A DNA stretch of 11,614 nt from Chloroflexota bacterium (GTDB lineage Bacteria > Chloroflexota > Dormibacteria > CF-121): positions 1 through 11,614 of the forward strand of contig VBGO01000106.1 in the NCBI GenBank assembly GCA_005882525.1, in the 5' to 3' direction. Each line of letters opens with the position of its first letter. Positions within the stretch are counted from its first letter, which is position 1. Of this stretch, positions 1-6,564 are shown piece by piece. The notes under the pieces are model-generated. The model saw nothing but the letters and a program-made list of their open reading frames with translations, did no database searches and was not told the origin of the DNA. Both the position numbers and the translations under genes were made by a program.

Positions 1-256
1 TCAAGAACACACCGACCGTGACCAGGATGGCGGTCTCCAGCAGCGTCGTCGGCAAGGGTCCGTAATGCCAGCGCACGGTATAGGCCGGCGCCAGCGCGCA
101 GGTGATCGCGGCCGCGGCCAGAGTCGCCGTGTAGCCGCTTGCGGCGGGGGTCGCGCCAGCGCCACCCGAGGCCATGCTCGCGCCAGCGCCCCCCGCGGCC
201 CCATGGCCCCCGGCGGCTCCGGCGTCCGGGGACCGGCGCGCGTCAGGACCCGTCAT
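1..256 (-). CDS. O-antigen ligase/polymerase-like membrane protein, N-terminal fragment
   Basis: The reading frame starts at ATG 256-254 and is open to the left edge, so only the first 85 codons are present. The start overlaps the last 14 bases of the methyltransferase gene, and GGAG sits 4 nt upstream of it, which supports coupled translation. Residues about 11-48 are an unusual Gly/Ala-rich low-complexity leader. A hydrophobic segment follows (about 43-58), then YTVRWHYGPLPTTLLE (59-74), and a second hydrophobic segment begins (TAILVTVGVFL). A first helix followed by a basic/aromatic stretch and a PTTLLE-type motif is, from memory, typical of the N-terminus of O-antigen ligase/polymerase (Wzy/WaaL-type) proteins, which polymerise or transfer surface glycan at the inner membrane. 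The glycan-methyltransferase-like neighbour fits. An internal ATG (175-173) would skip half the leader but lacks a good ribosome site. The family call is moderate because the diagnostic loops lie outside the window. Confidence 0.6.
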   Translation of the reverse strand, partial: MTGPDARRSPDAGAAGGHGAAGGAGASMASGGAGATPAASGYTATLAAAAITCALAPAYTVRWHYGPLPTTLLETAILVTVGVFL

Positions 257-1208
257 GAAGCTCCGCGACCAGCACCATCGCCTGGCCCATGTTCGCGCCC
301 GTCACCCGGCGGACCGTCCGGTAGAGCGCCACCTGGACGTTCGTCTTGACATTGGGCATCGTGTAGTGATCGTCGATGCTGACCCATCGAACATCGAAGC
401 CGGTCGTCGTGAGCAAGCGTCGCAGGACCGGCAGGGTGAAGTGGCTGAGGTGAATCTCCGATCCCGGCCGCAGGCGCTCGTACCGGACGCGCGGCGCGGG
501 ATGGCGCCCGAATGCGCCGAGGATCGAACGCTTGACGCGGTTCGGGAAAAAGGCCGCGTCGTCCTCGTTGGGCACCGCGACCACCAGAAAGCCGCCCGGG
601 ACGAGGGCCTGCGCGCACGCCCGGAGCAGGCGCGCGGGCGAGGGGACGTGTTCCAGCACGTGCCACAACGTGACGACGTCGAAGGCCTGCGATGGCAGGG
701 GCAGATCTTCCGCCTGGCCGAAGAGCAGGTCCAGTCCGTAGCGCTCGCGTGCGAGATTCCGCGCCGAGGTCGATACCTCGGTTCCCGCGACGGTCCAGCC
801 CTGCTCCCGTGCCATCGCGAGGAAGGCGCCGATCCCGGCGCCGACGTCGAGGAGCCGCGTCCCATGCGCCAGCCCAGCGCGGGAGCCCTGGCGCGAATCC
901 GGGCGCAAGTCCGGGCCCGGCCTCTGGGTGTGCTGGCGGACGAGCGCCAGCCGCTTGCGCCACATCTCGTGCCGGCCGGTGTCGTCCGCGATCCATCCGT
1001 CGTAGAAGTGCGGGTCCGAATAGGCGGCCGCAATCTCCGACTGTGACGGCCGCGGATTGACGAAACGATAACCGCAGGCATCGCAGCTCACGACGTTGGC
1101 CTCGGCGTCGACGCTAGAGAACGCGGCGGCCCCGCAGACGTCACACGCCGCGACCCGCTCGGCAAACGAGAATTCGGCGCGGGCCGCCGCGCGGCCGGGA
1201 TCGGCCAC
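243..1208 (-). CDS. Zinc-ribbon class I SAM-dependent methyltransferase
   Basis: This 321-residue protein starts at GTG 1208-1206, three bases after the stop of the upstream CNNM gene, and overlaps the start of the next gene. It is therefore probably translated by coupling; no clear ribosome site is visible. An N-terminal zinc ribbon is seen as C22-x2-C25 and C42-x2-C45, the second pair followed by GYRFVNPRP, as in methyltransferases with a putative zinc-binding domain. Motif I of the Rossmann SAM site is LLDVGAGIG (119-127). The acidic residue E144 is in the motif II position, and TLWHVLEHV (180-188) is the Methyltransf_11/23 signature. HLSHFT (253-258) is typical of this subfamily, often found in polysaccharide and lipid gene clusters. 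The substrate cannot be read from sequence; methylation of a surface-glycan sugar or an isoprenoid-linked intermediate is inferred from the adjacent O-antigen-ligase-like gene. Confidence 0.88.
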   Translation of the reverse strand: MADPGRAAARAEFSFAERVAACDVCGAAAFSSVDAEANVVSCDACGYRFVNPRPSQSEIAAAYSDPHFYDGWIADDTGRHEMWRKRLALVRQHTQRPGPDLRPDSRQGSRAGLAHGTRLLDVGAGIGAFLAMAREQGWTVAGTEVSTSARNLARERYGLDLLFGQAEDLPLPSQAFDVVTLWHVLEHVPSPARLLRACAQALVPGGFLVVAVPNEDDAAFFPNRVKRSILGAFGRHPAPRVRYERLRPGSEIHLSHFTLPVLRRLLTTTGFDVRWVSIDDHYTMPNVKTNVQVALYRTVRRVTGANMGQAMVLVAELHDGS

Positions 1209-1211
1209 GAC

Positions 1212-2558
1212 CTAGGGGCGCTTCGGCGGTTGGCTCGGCGCCGCCGGTTGGGCCGTCGTCGAGAGTGTGGGTTGGCTCTGATCCACCTCGGGGATCTGAA
1301 ACGGCGTCTCGCTCCGGATGCGGACTTTCTTGATGCGCGTCCCCTGGACCGCTTCCACGCGCAGGTCGGCGGTGCCCAGCTTGAGCGTCGCGCCGACTTT
1401 CGGGGCGGCGCCGAGCTGGTTCAGGACATAGCCGCCGATGGTGTCATAGTCGTCAGCAGCAATGTCCAGTTTCAGCAGCTCGTTGACGTCGTCGACGCTG
1501 ACGCGACCGTCGAGGACGACTTCATTGGGGCTAATAAATTGAATTTCGTCTTCTTCGCCGATGTCGTACTCATCGTGGATCGGCCCGACGATCTCTTCGA
1601 GAATATCCTCGATCGTGACGGCGCCGGCAGTGCCGCCATACTCATCGACGACGATCGCCATGTGGACACGATTCTTCCGTAAATCGCGCAGCACGTCCTG
1701 GACTTTGTTCGACTCGGGCGTGAAGTATGGCTTGCGGGCGATCTCCCGGAGCGTCTTCTGCTCGCCCCGGACGACGGCCCGGAGTAAGTCTTTCGCATAG
1801 AGCACGCCCACGATGTGGTCCAGGTCGCGCTCGTAGACCGGGATCCGCGTATGGCCGTGCTTGGTGACCAGTTCGACGGCTTTCTCGACGGGCTCGGCGG
1901 CTTCGATCGCCACCAGGTCCGTCCGCGGCACCATGACTTCGCGGACGCGCATGTCGCCCATCTCGAAGATGCCATGGATCATCTCGCGTTCTTCTTCTTC
2001 CAGGACGCCTTCCTCTTCGCCGACGGAGACCAGCATTTTCAATTCTTCTTCGGTGACGAACGGGCCTCGCACCTCGGCCTTGCCGCCGAGGATTCGAAGA
2101 ATCAGCCGCGTGACCGACGTGAGAATAAAAACAATCGGCCGCATCACGAACGTCGCCCAGGCGACCAGCCGGGCGATTCGGAGCGCGACCCGCTCGGCGC
2201 GTTGCAGCGCAAGCGTCTTGGGCGTGATTTCGCACGCCACCAGGACCACCAGGGACAGGATCAGGCTGACCAGCCACTCGGCGACACGCTCGTGATACAG
2301 GTGTAGGGCCAGCAGGGTCGCTGCCGACGAGGCCACGATGATGGCCACCGTGTTGAAGATCAAAATGGTCGATAGATAGCTATTCGGGTCTTTGTGAAGC
2401 CGCTCGATGACGATCGCCGCGGAGTTCTTCTGCTCCACGAGCTGCCGCAAACGCACGCGGCTGATCGATGTCAGCGACGTCTCAGCCGATGCCGCCAGCG
2501 CCGCCAGGACCAGCGCGATGGCGATGGTCAAGAGTTCGAGCCAGGCGGTGGTGTCCAT
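1212..2558 (-). CDS. CNNM/HlyC-CorC family membrane protein with CBS pair (hemolysin-like)
   Basis: This 448-residue integral membrane protein has the full family layout. A CNNM (DUF21) transmembrane domain spans about residues 4-160, with the SAETSL motif (24-29) and EITPKTLA (110-117). An acidic linker (about 168-195) follows, then two CBS domains (about 203-265 and 275-332) containing MVPRTDL (209-215) and VDEYGGTAG-VTIEDILEEIVG (304-325). A CorC_HlyC C-terminal domain (about 338-415) contains DGRVSVDDVNELL and DYDTIGGYV. The last 30 residues are a Pro/Gln/Ser tail. Family members are implicated in Mg2+/Co2+ export or tolerance, and the CBS domains bind adenine nucleotides; the old 'hemolysin' label is not meaningful here. 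The ATG start lies 5 nt after the prs stop, so the two genes are probably co-transcribed. Transport specificity is inferred from the family only. Confidence 0.93.
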   Translation of the reverse strand: MDTTAWLELLTIAIALVLAALAASAETSLTSISRVRLRQLVEQKNSAAIVIERLHKDPNSYLSTILIFNTVAIIVASSAATLLALHLYHERVAEWLVSLILSLVVLVACEITPKTLALQRAERVALRIARLVAWATFVMRPIVFILTSVTRLILRILGGKAEVRGPFVTEEELKMLVSVGEEEGVLEEEEREMIHGIFEMGDMRVREVMVPRTDLVAIEAAEPVEKAVELVTKHGHTRIPVYERDLDHIVGVLYAKDLLRAVVRGEQKTLREIARKPYFTPESNKVQDVLRDLRKNRVHMAIVVDEYGGTAGAVTIEDILEEIVGPIHDEYDIGEEDEIQFISPNEVVLDGRVSVDDVNELLKLDIAADDYDTIGGYVLNQLGAAPKVGATLKLGTADLRVEAVQGTRIKKVRIRSETPFQIPEVDQSQPTLSTTAQPAAPSQPPKRP

Positions 2559-2563
2559 GAAAC

Positions 2564-3490
2564 TTACTTGAAGAGTTCGCTGACCGAGCGATCTTCGTGC
2601 ACCCGGCGGATCGCCTCAGCGAGCAAGGGCGCGACGGACAGGACTTTGATCTTGGGATGCTGCTTGTCCGGTGGCAACGGGACGGAGTCAGTAATCACGA
2701 TCTCCTCGATCGGCGAGTTCACCAATTTCTCGACGGCGTCGGCGGCCAGCACGCCGTGGGTGGCGAGCACCCGGACGCTGGTGGCACCCTCTGCCCGGAG
2801 CGCTTGCGAGACGCCGACCAGCGTGCCGCCCGTGGAGATCAAGTCATCGACGACGACAGCGTCCATGCCGTCCACGTCACCGACGACGCGCTGCTCGCTG
2901 ACGACGTCGTCTTTCGGGCGCCGCTTGTAGACAAACGCGATCGGCAAATCCAGCAGCCGCGCCACGTCGCCGACGCGCTTCGCCCCGCCCACGTCCGGCG
3001 ACACGATCACGGCATTCGGCAAATTCAGCTTTCGGATGTAGTCGACGATGAGCTTTTCGGCCGTCAGGTGATCGACCGGAATATCGAAGAAGCCCTGGAT
3101 GGCATCGGCATGCAAGTCGAGCGCGATCACCCGGTTGGCGCCGGCCAGCGTGATGATATCGGCCATGAGTTTGGCTGAGATGGGATCGCGCGCCTGCGTC
3201 TTCTTTTCTTTGCGCGCGTAGCCGTAGTACGGGATCACGGCCGTGATGCGTCCCGCCGACGCGCGCCGAAGCGCGTCCAGAATAACAAACAATTGAATCA
3301 GGTTCTCTGAGACCGGCTGGCAGGTCGGCTGGATCAGAAAGACATCCGATCCGCGGACGCTGTGGGCGATCTTGACGTCGTACTCTCCGTCGGCGAACCG
3401 CGTGATCCGCATCTCGTCCAGCGGCTCATGCAGGGCACTGGCAATTTTCTTGCTAAGTTCAGGGTTGGCGTCACCGGAGAGCAGCTTCAG
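2564..3490 (-). CDS. prs: Ribose-phosphate pyrophosphokinase (PRPP synthase), non-canonical start
   Basis: The enzyme makes PRPP from ribose 5-phosphate and ATP for nucleotide, His and Trp synthesis. Counting from the first ATG (3412-3410), visible motifs are RFADGE (5-10), PYYGYARKEKK (61-71), the catalytic LDLHA (98-102), the KRRP loop (163-166), the PRPP-binding VVVDDLISTGGT (186-197) and the typical C-terminus SVSELF. That ATG gives 282 residues and cuts off the first strand. The same frame upstream encodes LKLLSGDANPELSKKIA, matching the conserved family N-terminus (LKIFS-NSNPELA in Bacillus). No ATG, GTG or TTG exists in this frame between 3412 and its upstream stop at 3686-3688. The coordinates given start at CTG 3490-3488, which yields 308 residues, close to the usual 310-320. 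CTG 3544-3542, preceded by GGGGAG, is an alternative. The gene lies between glmU and the CNNM gene, a common glmU-prs order. Confidence 0.95.
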   Translation of the reverse strand: MKLLSGDANPELSKKIASALHEPLDEMRITRFADGEYDVKIAHSVRGSDVFLIQPTCQPVSENLIQLFVILDALRRASAGRITAVIPYYGYARKEKKTQARDPISAKLMADIITLAGANRVIALDLHADAIQGFFDIPVDHLTAEKLIVDYIRKLNLPNAVIVSPDVGGAKRVGDVARLLDLPIAFVYKRRPKDDVVSEQRVVGDVDGMDAVVVDDLISTGGTLVGVSQALRAEGATSVRVLATHGVLAADAVEKLVNSPIEEIVITDSVPLPPDKQHPKIKVLSVAPLLAEAIRRVHEDRSVSELFK

Positions 3491-3567
3491 CGCGCCCGGC
3501 TGCCGCGGCGCGCCTTCGGGCCCTGCCGCCCGGGTCCCCGCCAGTCGCTCCCCGACGCTGGGCTGCG

Positions 3568-4968
3568 CTATGGCCGTGTCACCTGCTTTTTCTTTCGGCG
3601 TCGCGCCGTGTACCCCTCGACGATCTTTATTTCTGGCCGGCCGATGGCCAGGCTCCCAGCGGGGACATCTTTTGTTATTACCGTATCAGCGGCCGTGGTC
3701 GCGTCGCTGCCGATGCGAACCGGGGCGACGAAGATCGTGTCGCACGAGATATAGGCGCCGTCGCCGATCTCCGTCATGTTCTTCTCGTAGCCGTCCCAAT
3801 TGGCCGTAATACTGCCCGCGCCGATGTTGACGTTGGCGCCCACGACGGCGTCGCCTAAATAGCTAAAGTGCGGGACAGAACTTGCGGGGCCGATCCGAGA
3901 GTTCTTGATCTCGGTATGCGTGCCGACGTGAACGCCATCGGCCAGTTCGGTCCCGGGTCGCAGGCGGCTGAACGGCCCGATCATGACGTTCGAGGCGACT
4001 TTCGTTTTCTCGAGATGCGACCGTTCGATCCGGCAGCCATGGCCAACCGCGGAATCGCGCAGTTGGGTCATCGGCCCGATCACGCAGTCCTCGCCGATGA
4101 CGCTCTGGCCGGTAATGGTGGTAAACGGATGGATCACGGTGTCCTGGCCGATCGAGACGTCGGCATCGATGAACGTGCTGTTCGGATCTGTGATTGTGAC
4201 CCCGTTGGTCATCAAGCCGTCCAGGATTCTCTGGCGCATCACCCGCTCGGCCTGGGCTAGCTGCCGCCGGTCGTTGATGCCCAGGATCTCGTCGCTATCG
4301 TGCACCGGGACGGTTTGGAGCTTGCCTTTTATCAGGCGCACGATGTCGGTCAAGTAATACTCGCCGGCCCGGTTTTTGTTTTCGAGTTTCTGCAGCGCCG
4401 GCCACAGCAGCTGGCCGTTGAAGACATAGACGCCGGAATTGACTTCGCGAATTTGTTTTTGTTCGTCCGACGCGTCTTTTTCTTCGACGATGTCCCGGAA
4501 GGCGTCGTTGCGGCTACGGACGATCCGGCCGTAGCCCGTGGGATCGTCCAGGCTGGCCGTCAGCAACGTGACAGAAGCATTGGCCTTGCGGTGCTCGGCG
4601 ACGAGATGTTTCAGCGTCTCGGGGCGCAGCAGCGGCGCGTCCGCGTACAGCACGACGACCGGGCCTGAGGTCCGATGCGCAGCGCTGACCTGGGCCAGCG
4701 CATGCCCCGTCCCGAGCTGCTCACGTTGGGCGACCGTCTGGCCCTCGCCGTTCAGCGCCGCCTGCACGCCGTCCTGGGCCGGGTTGGTGACGACCAGCGT
4801 TCGCTCCGGCTCCAGCGCCCTGGCTGCCGCCATCGCCCAGAGCAGCATCGGCCGGCCGGCAACCGGATGCAGGACCTTGGGAATCCGCGAGTTCATCCGC
4901 ACGCCCTTGCCGGCGGCCAGCACGACGACCGTCACGCTCCCGCGCGGCTCCGGCGAATTGGGCCTCAT
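3568..4968 (-). CDS. glmU: Bifunctional GlmU (GlcN-1-P acetyltransferase / GlcNAc-1-P uridyltransferase)
   Basis: GlmU makes UDP-GlcNAc for peptidoglycan and surface glycans in the cytosol. Residue numbers here count from the upstream in-frame ATG at 4995, which gives 475 residues. The pyrophosphorylase domain has LAAGKGVRM (26-34; the usual T is V), K40, QLGTGHA (93-99), YADAPLL (117-123), GYGRIVR (154-160) and EVNSGVY (184-190). The left-handed beta-helix acetyltransferase domain runs from about 268, with K364 in the EIKN motif, the catalytic-type His in HFSYLGD (H376) and GAGSITANWDG (392-402). The C-terminus is basic (RRRKKK). Two starts are possible. ATG 4995 would leave a leader of only about 11 nt and has no ribosome site. 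ATG 4968 (used here, 466 residues) begins nearer the conserved core and has a weak GGGG upstream. The gene is led by an extended -10 box at 5013-5021. Confidence 0.96.
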   Translation of the reverse strand: MRPNSPEPRGSVTVVVLAAGKGVRMNSRIPKVLHPVAGRPMLLWAMAAARALEPERTLVVTNPAQDGVQAALNGEGQTVAQREQLGTGHALAQVSAAHRTSGPVVVLYADAPLLRPETLKHLVAEHRKANASVTLLTASLDDPTGYGRIVRSRNDAFRDIVEEKDASDEQKQIREVNSGVYVFNGQLLWPALQKLENKNRAGEYYLTDIVRLIKGKLQTVPVHDSDEILGINDRRQLAQAERVMRQRILDGLMTNGVTITDPNSTFIDADVSIGQDTVIHPFTTITGQSVIGEDCVIGPMTQLRDSAVGHGCRIERSHLEKTKVASNVMIGPFSRLRPGTELADGVHVGTHTEIKNSRIGPASSVPHFSYLGDAVVGANVNIGAGSITANWDGYEKNMTEIGDGAYISCDTIFVAPVRIGSDATTAADTVITKDVPAGSLAIGRPEIKIVEGYTARRRKKKQVTRP

Positions 4969-5012
4969 CGACCCCGCGGATGCGTTGGCGCGCATGGGAG
5001 GAATTGGAGCGG

Positions 5013-5021
5013 ATTATAGCA
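5013..5021 (-). promoter_or_regulatory. Extended -10 promoter for glmU operon
   Basis: On the minus strand the sequence reads TTGCTATAAT, an exact TATAAT hexamer with a TG dinucleotide one base upstream, i.e. an extended -10. No -35 resembling TTGACA is found at 16-18 bp. Transcription would start near 5006, giving leaders of about 11 nt to ATG 4995 or about 38 nt to ATG 4968. The box lies immediately downstream of two tandem 19-bp repeats that occupy the -35 and activator region. Confidence 0.6.
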
Positions 5022-5031
5022 ACGCGTCTGT

Positions 5032-5069
5032 GGGCGTCCCTGGCACGTACGGGCGTCCCTGGCAGGTAC
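5032..5069. repeat. Two tandem 19-bp direct repeats
   Basis: Positions 5032-5050 and 5051-5069 carry the same 19-mer, beginning GGGCGTCCCTGGCA and ending GTAC, with one mismatch (C versus G at unit position 15). The repeats abut each other and sit 11 bp upstream of the extended -10 of glmU, in the non-coding gap between glmU and the HNH gene. They could be a tandem regulator site or a remnant of a dispersed non-coding repeat family; the sequence alone cannot tell. Confidence 0.75.
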
Positions 5070-5107
5070 CGGCAATTCTGCCGAACAAGCTTTCCTGTTG
5101 CTGGGTC

Positions 5108-5139
5108 GTTCGCGAGAACACGGCCGTGCGGTCACGAAC
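5108..5139. repeat. Imperfect inverted repeat downstream of the HNH gene
   Basis: GTTCGCGA (5108-5115) and TCACGAAC (5132-5139) pair at 7 of 8 positions around a central palindrome CACGGCCGTG (5119-5128). It lies in the 187-bp non-coding gap 4996-5182, beyond the stop of the HNH gene. No T-tract follows on the minus strand, so a standard intrinsic terminator is not supported. It may be a weak transcript-end hairpin or an operator. Confidence 0.35.
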
Positions 5140-5182
5140 CCTCGGCGCTGCCGCTGGACTCCTTGTGGTGGCCAGCCCTGAG

Positions 5183-6448
5183 TCAGGCTGATCGGGCACT
5201 GGGCACCAGGCGCCGGGGCGGCGGCGTTGCCGTGAATCGTCCATCTTTGTGCCGCTCCAGGTGCCATCCCTCTTCGTGCACCATTCGGTGGTGCGGCCGG
5301 CACAGCAGAGCCAGGTTGGGTAGCGTCGTCGATCCGCCCTTGGTCCACCAGACCAGGTGATGCCCGTCGCACCAGATGGGCGGCCGACTGCAGCCTTTGA
5401 AGACACAATGACGATCCCGCGATTCGAGCGCGCGCCGCGTCGACGGGGGAATCGTCCGGGTGGCATGACTGAGCTCGTGGTCCAGCTCGCCCTGGCCGGT
5501 GATCCGCGTAATCGCCGAGTCGCAGGCATACCGTTGCACCGTCTCGGCGGGGACCGTCCCACCGCCATCCAGCTCACCGGCCGGCGCGCCAGGCGTCCCG
5601 GCTAGGGTGTCGACACTTGCCCGGATGATCAGCTGCGGCCGCGGACCCGATCCGTCCTGCTTGCCGCCAGCGCCGTCACGTTTGCCGCCTGAGCCCCGCC
5701 GCGCGAGTTCGACCACCGCGTCAGCGCAGCGCTGCCCGAAGGTGCGTGAATCATCTTTGATCGGCTTCATGAACGGCTGCATCGCGGCCCGGAGGGTCGC
5801 TCCGCCCTCGGCGTCCAACAAGCCATCGAGCCGGACCAGGCCATCCTGGGGCTCGCCAATGTGGAAATAGCGCCGCTGGTACGCCCGGTTGGCCTCGGCC
5901 AGCGCGCCGGCGGCATCGACCCGGTGCTCGAAGTTCTTGGCCACGCTCGTGAAGCGGCCCGGGTCCATGGTCTGTGCTGCCTGCAGCAGGCTGGCTTCTT
6001 CTTTGCGCACCGCCACCACGCCAACGTGCTCAGCCGCACGGGCGATGACCACGACGTGCTGGTATCCAAGCTGTCCGCTCGCGAAGGCGGCCTGAGTTTG
6101 CGGCAGTTTCTCCAGCTGGCGCGCGACGCCCACCCGTTCGGCGGCCGCGCCGCCTGAGAGTTTGCAGCTCGAGCGGAGCCACTCGATGATGCTGAGGGCC
6201 CCGTCCGTGTGGAACTCTCCGGATCTGTCGAAGCGGCGAACGCCATCCGCGAACACGGCCTCGAGGGGATCGATGCCGGCCTCCCTGAGCTGGATCAGCG
6301 CCTCGCCGAGCGTCTCGGCCTCCGCCTCCCGGACCGAGACTGACACCTCCTGCACGGCGGCGCGCAAGTTGTCCATGGCGGCCGGCAAACGACGACTTCC
6401 GAGCTTCCCTTGAACTGCTACGGCGGCCATGGTTTTAGCCTGCGCCAT
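5183..6448 (-). CDS. DUF222 domain-containing HNH endonuclease-like protein
   Basis: The frame is open from TTG 6472 (429 residues; numbering below). ATG 6448 (residue 9) is used here; ATG 6430 and ATG 6376 are also possible, and none has a convincing ribosome site. Residues about 35-260 match the DUF222 (13E12-repeat) helical domain: REAEAETLGEALIQL, a GALSIIEWLR segment and a QLGYQHVVVIARA segment. A Gly-rich linker (about 260-280) follows. The C-terminal HNH module (about 345-405) has C356, C361, C368, the H371-H372 pair, N386 in LPNLALLC, and C391-x2-H394-H395, so both the zinc-type ligands and the HNH residues look intact. The protein is presumably a cytosolic nuclease, but family members are mostly uncharacterised and occur in many copies in actinobacterial genomes. 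It interrupts a run of envelope genes and has no obvious partner or toxin/antitoxin neighbour. Confidence 0.88.
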   Translation of the reverse strand: MAQAKTMAAVAVQGKLGSRRLPAAMDNLRAAVQEVSVSVREAEAETLGEALIQLREAGIDPLEAVFADGVRRFDRSGEFHTDGALSIIEWLRSSCKLSGGAAAERVGVARQLEKLPQTQAAFASGQLGYQHVVVIARAAEHVGVVAVRKEEASLLQAAQTMDPGRFTSVAKNFEHRVDAAGALAEANRAYQRRYFHIGEPQDGLVRLDGLLDAEGGATLRAAMQPFMKPIKDDSRTFGQRCADAVVELARRGSGGKRDGAGGKQDGSGPRPQLIIRASVDTLAGTPGAPAGELDGGGTVPAETVQRYACDSAITRITGQGELDHELSHATRTIPPSTRRALESRDRHCVFKGCSRPPIWCDGHHLVWWTKGGSTTLPNLALLCRPHHRMVHEEGWHLERHKDGRFTATPPPRRLVPSARSA

Positions 6449-6451
6449 GGC

Positions 6452-6471
6452 TGCGACAGCTGTCTGTCGCA
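6452..6471. promoter_or_regulatory. Perfect 8-bp inverted repeat at the HNH gene start
   Basis: TGCGACAG (6452-6459) and CTGTCGCA (6464-6471) are exact reverse complements separated by 4 nt; a shorter palindrome GACAGCTGTC is nested in it. If the HNH gene starts at ATG 6448, the repeat lies just 3 bp upstream of the start codon, where it could be an operator or an RNA hairpin limiting translation. It would be coding if TTG 6472 is used. No known consensus operator is recognised. Confidence 0.5.
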
Positions 6472-6564
6472 ACTATTCAGATTTGTGCAAGTTCCCTGGA
6501 GCCAGGCATCTGGTCGTCGAGCCGGCAGCAGGCGAGGCTTGTCGCCGGCGCAGGCTGGTCCCGC

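Noticed and set aside
1..204. A 67-codon minus-strand frame ending at base 1
   Set aside because: It is Arg/Pro/Ala-rich with no features; another minus frame over the same bases gives a plausible membrane-protein N-terminus with a ribosome site.
174..1046. A 290-codon plus-strand frame opposite the methyltransferase
   Set aside because: The minus strand has intact zinc-ribbon and SAM motifs; the plus-strand translation is Arg/Pro-rich and looks like a shadow.
5032..5069. CRISPR array
   Set aside because: Only two adjoining units with no spacer between them.
5108..5139. Intrinsic terminator of the HNH gene
   Set aside because: The inverted repeat is imperfect and not followed by a T-run on the minus strand.
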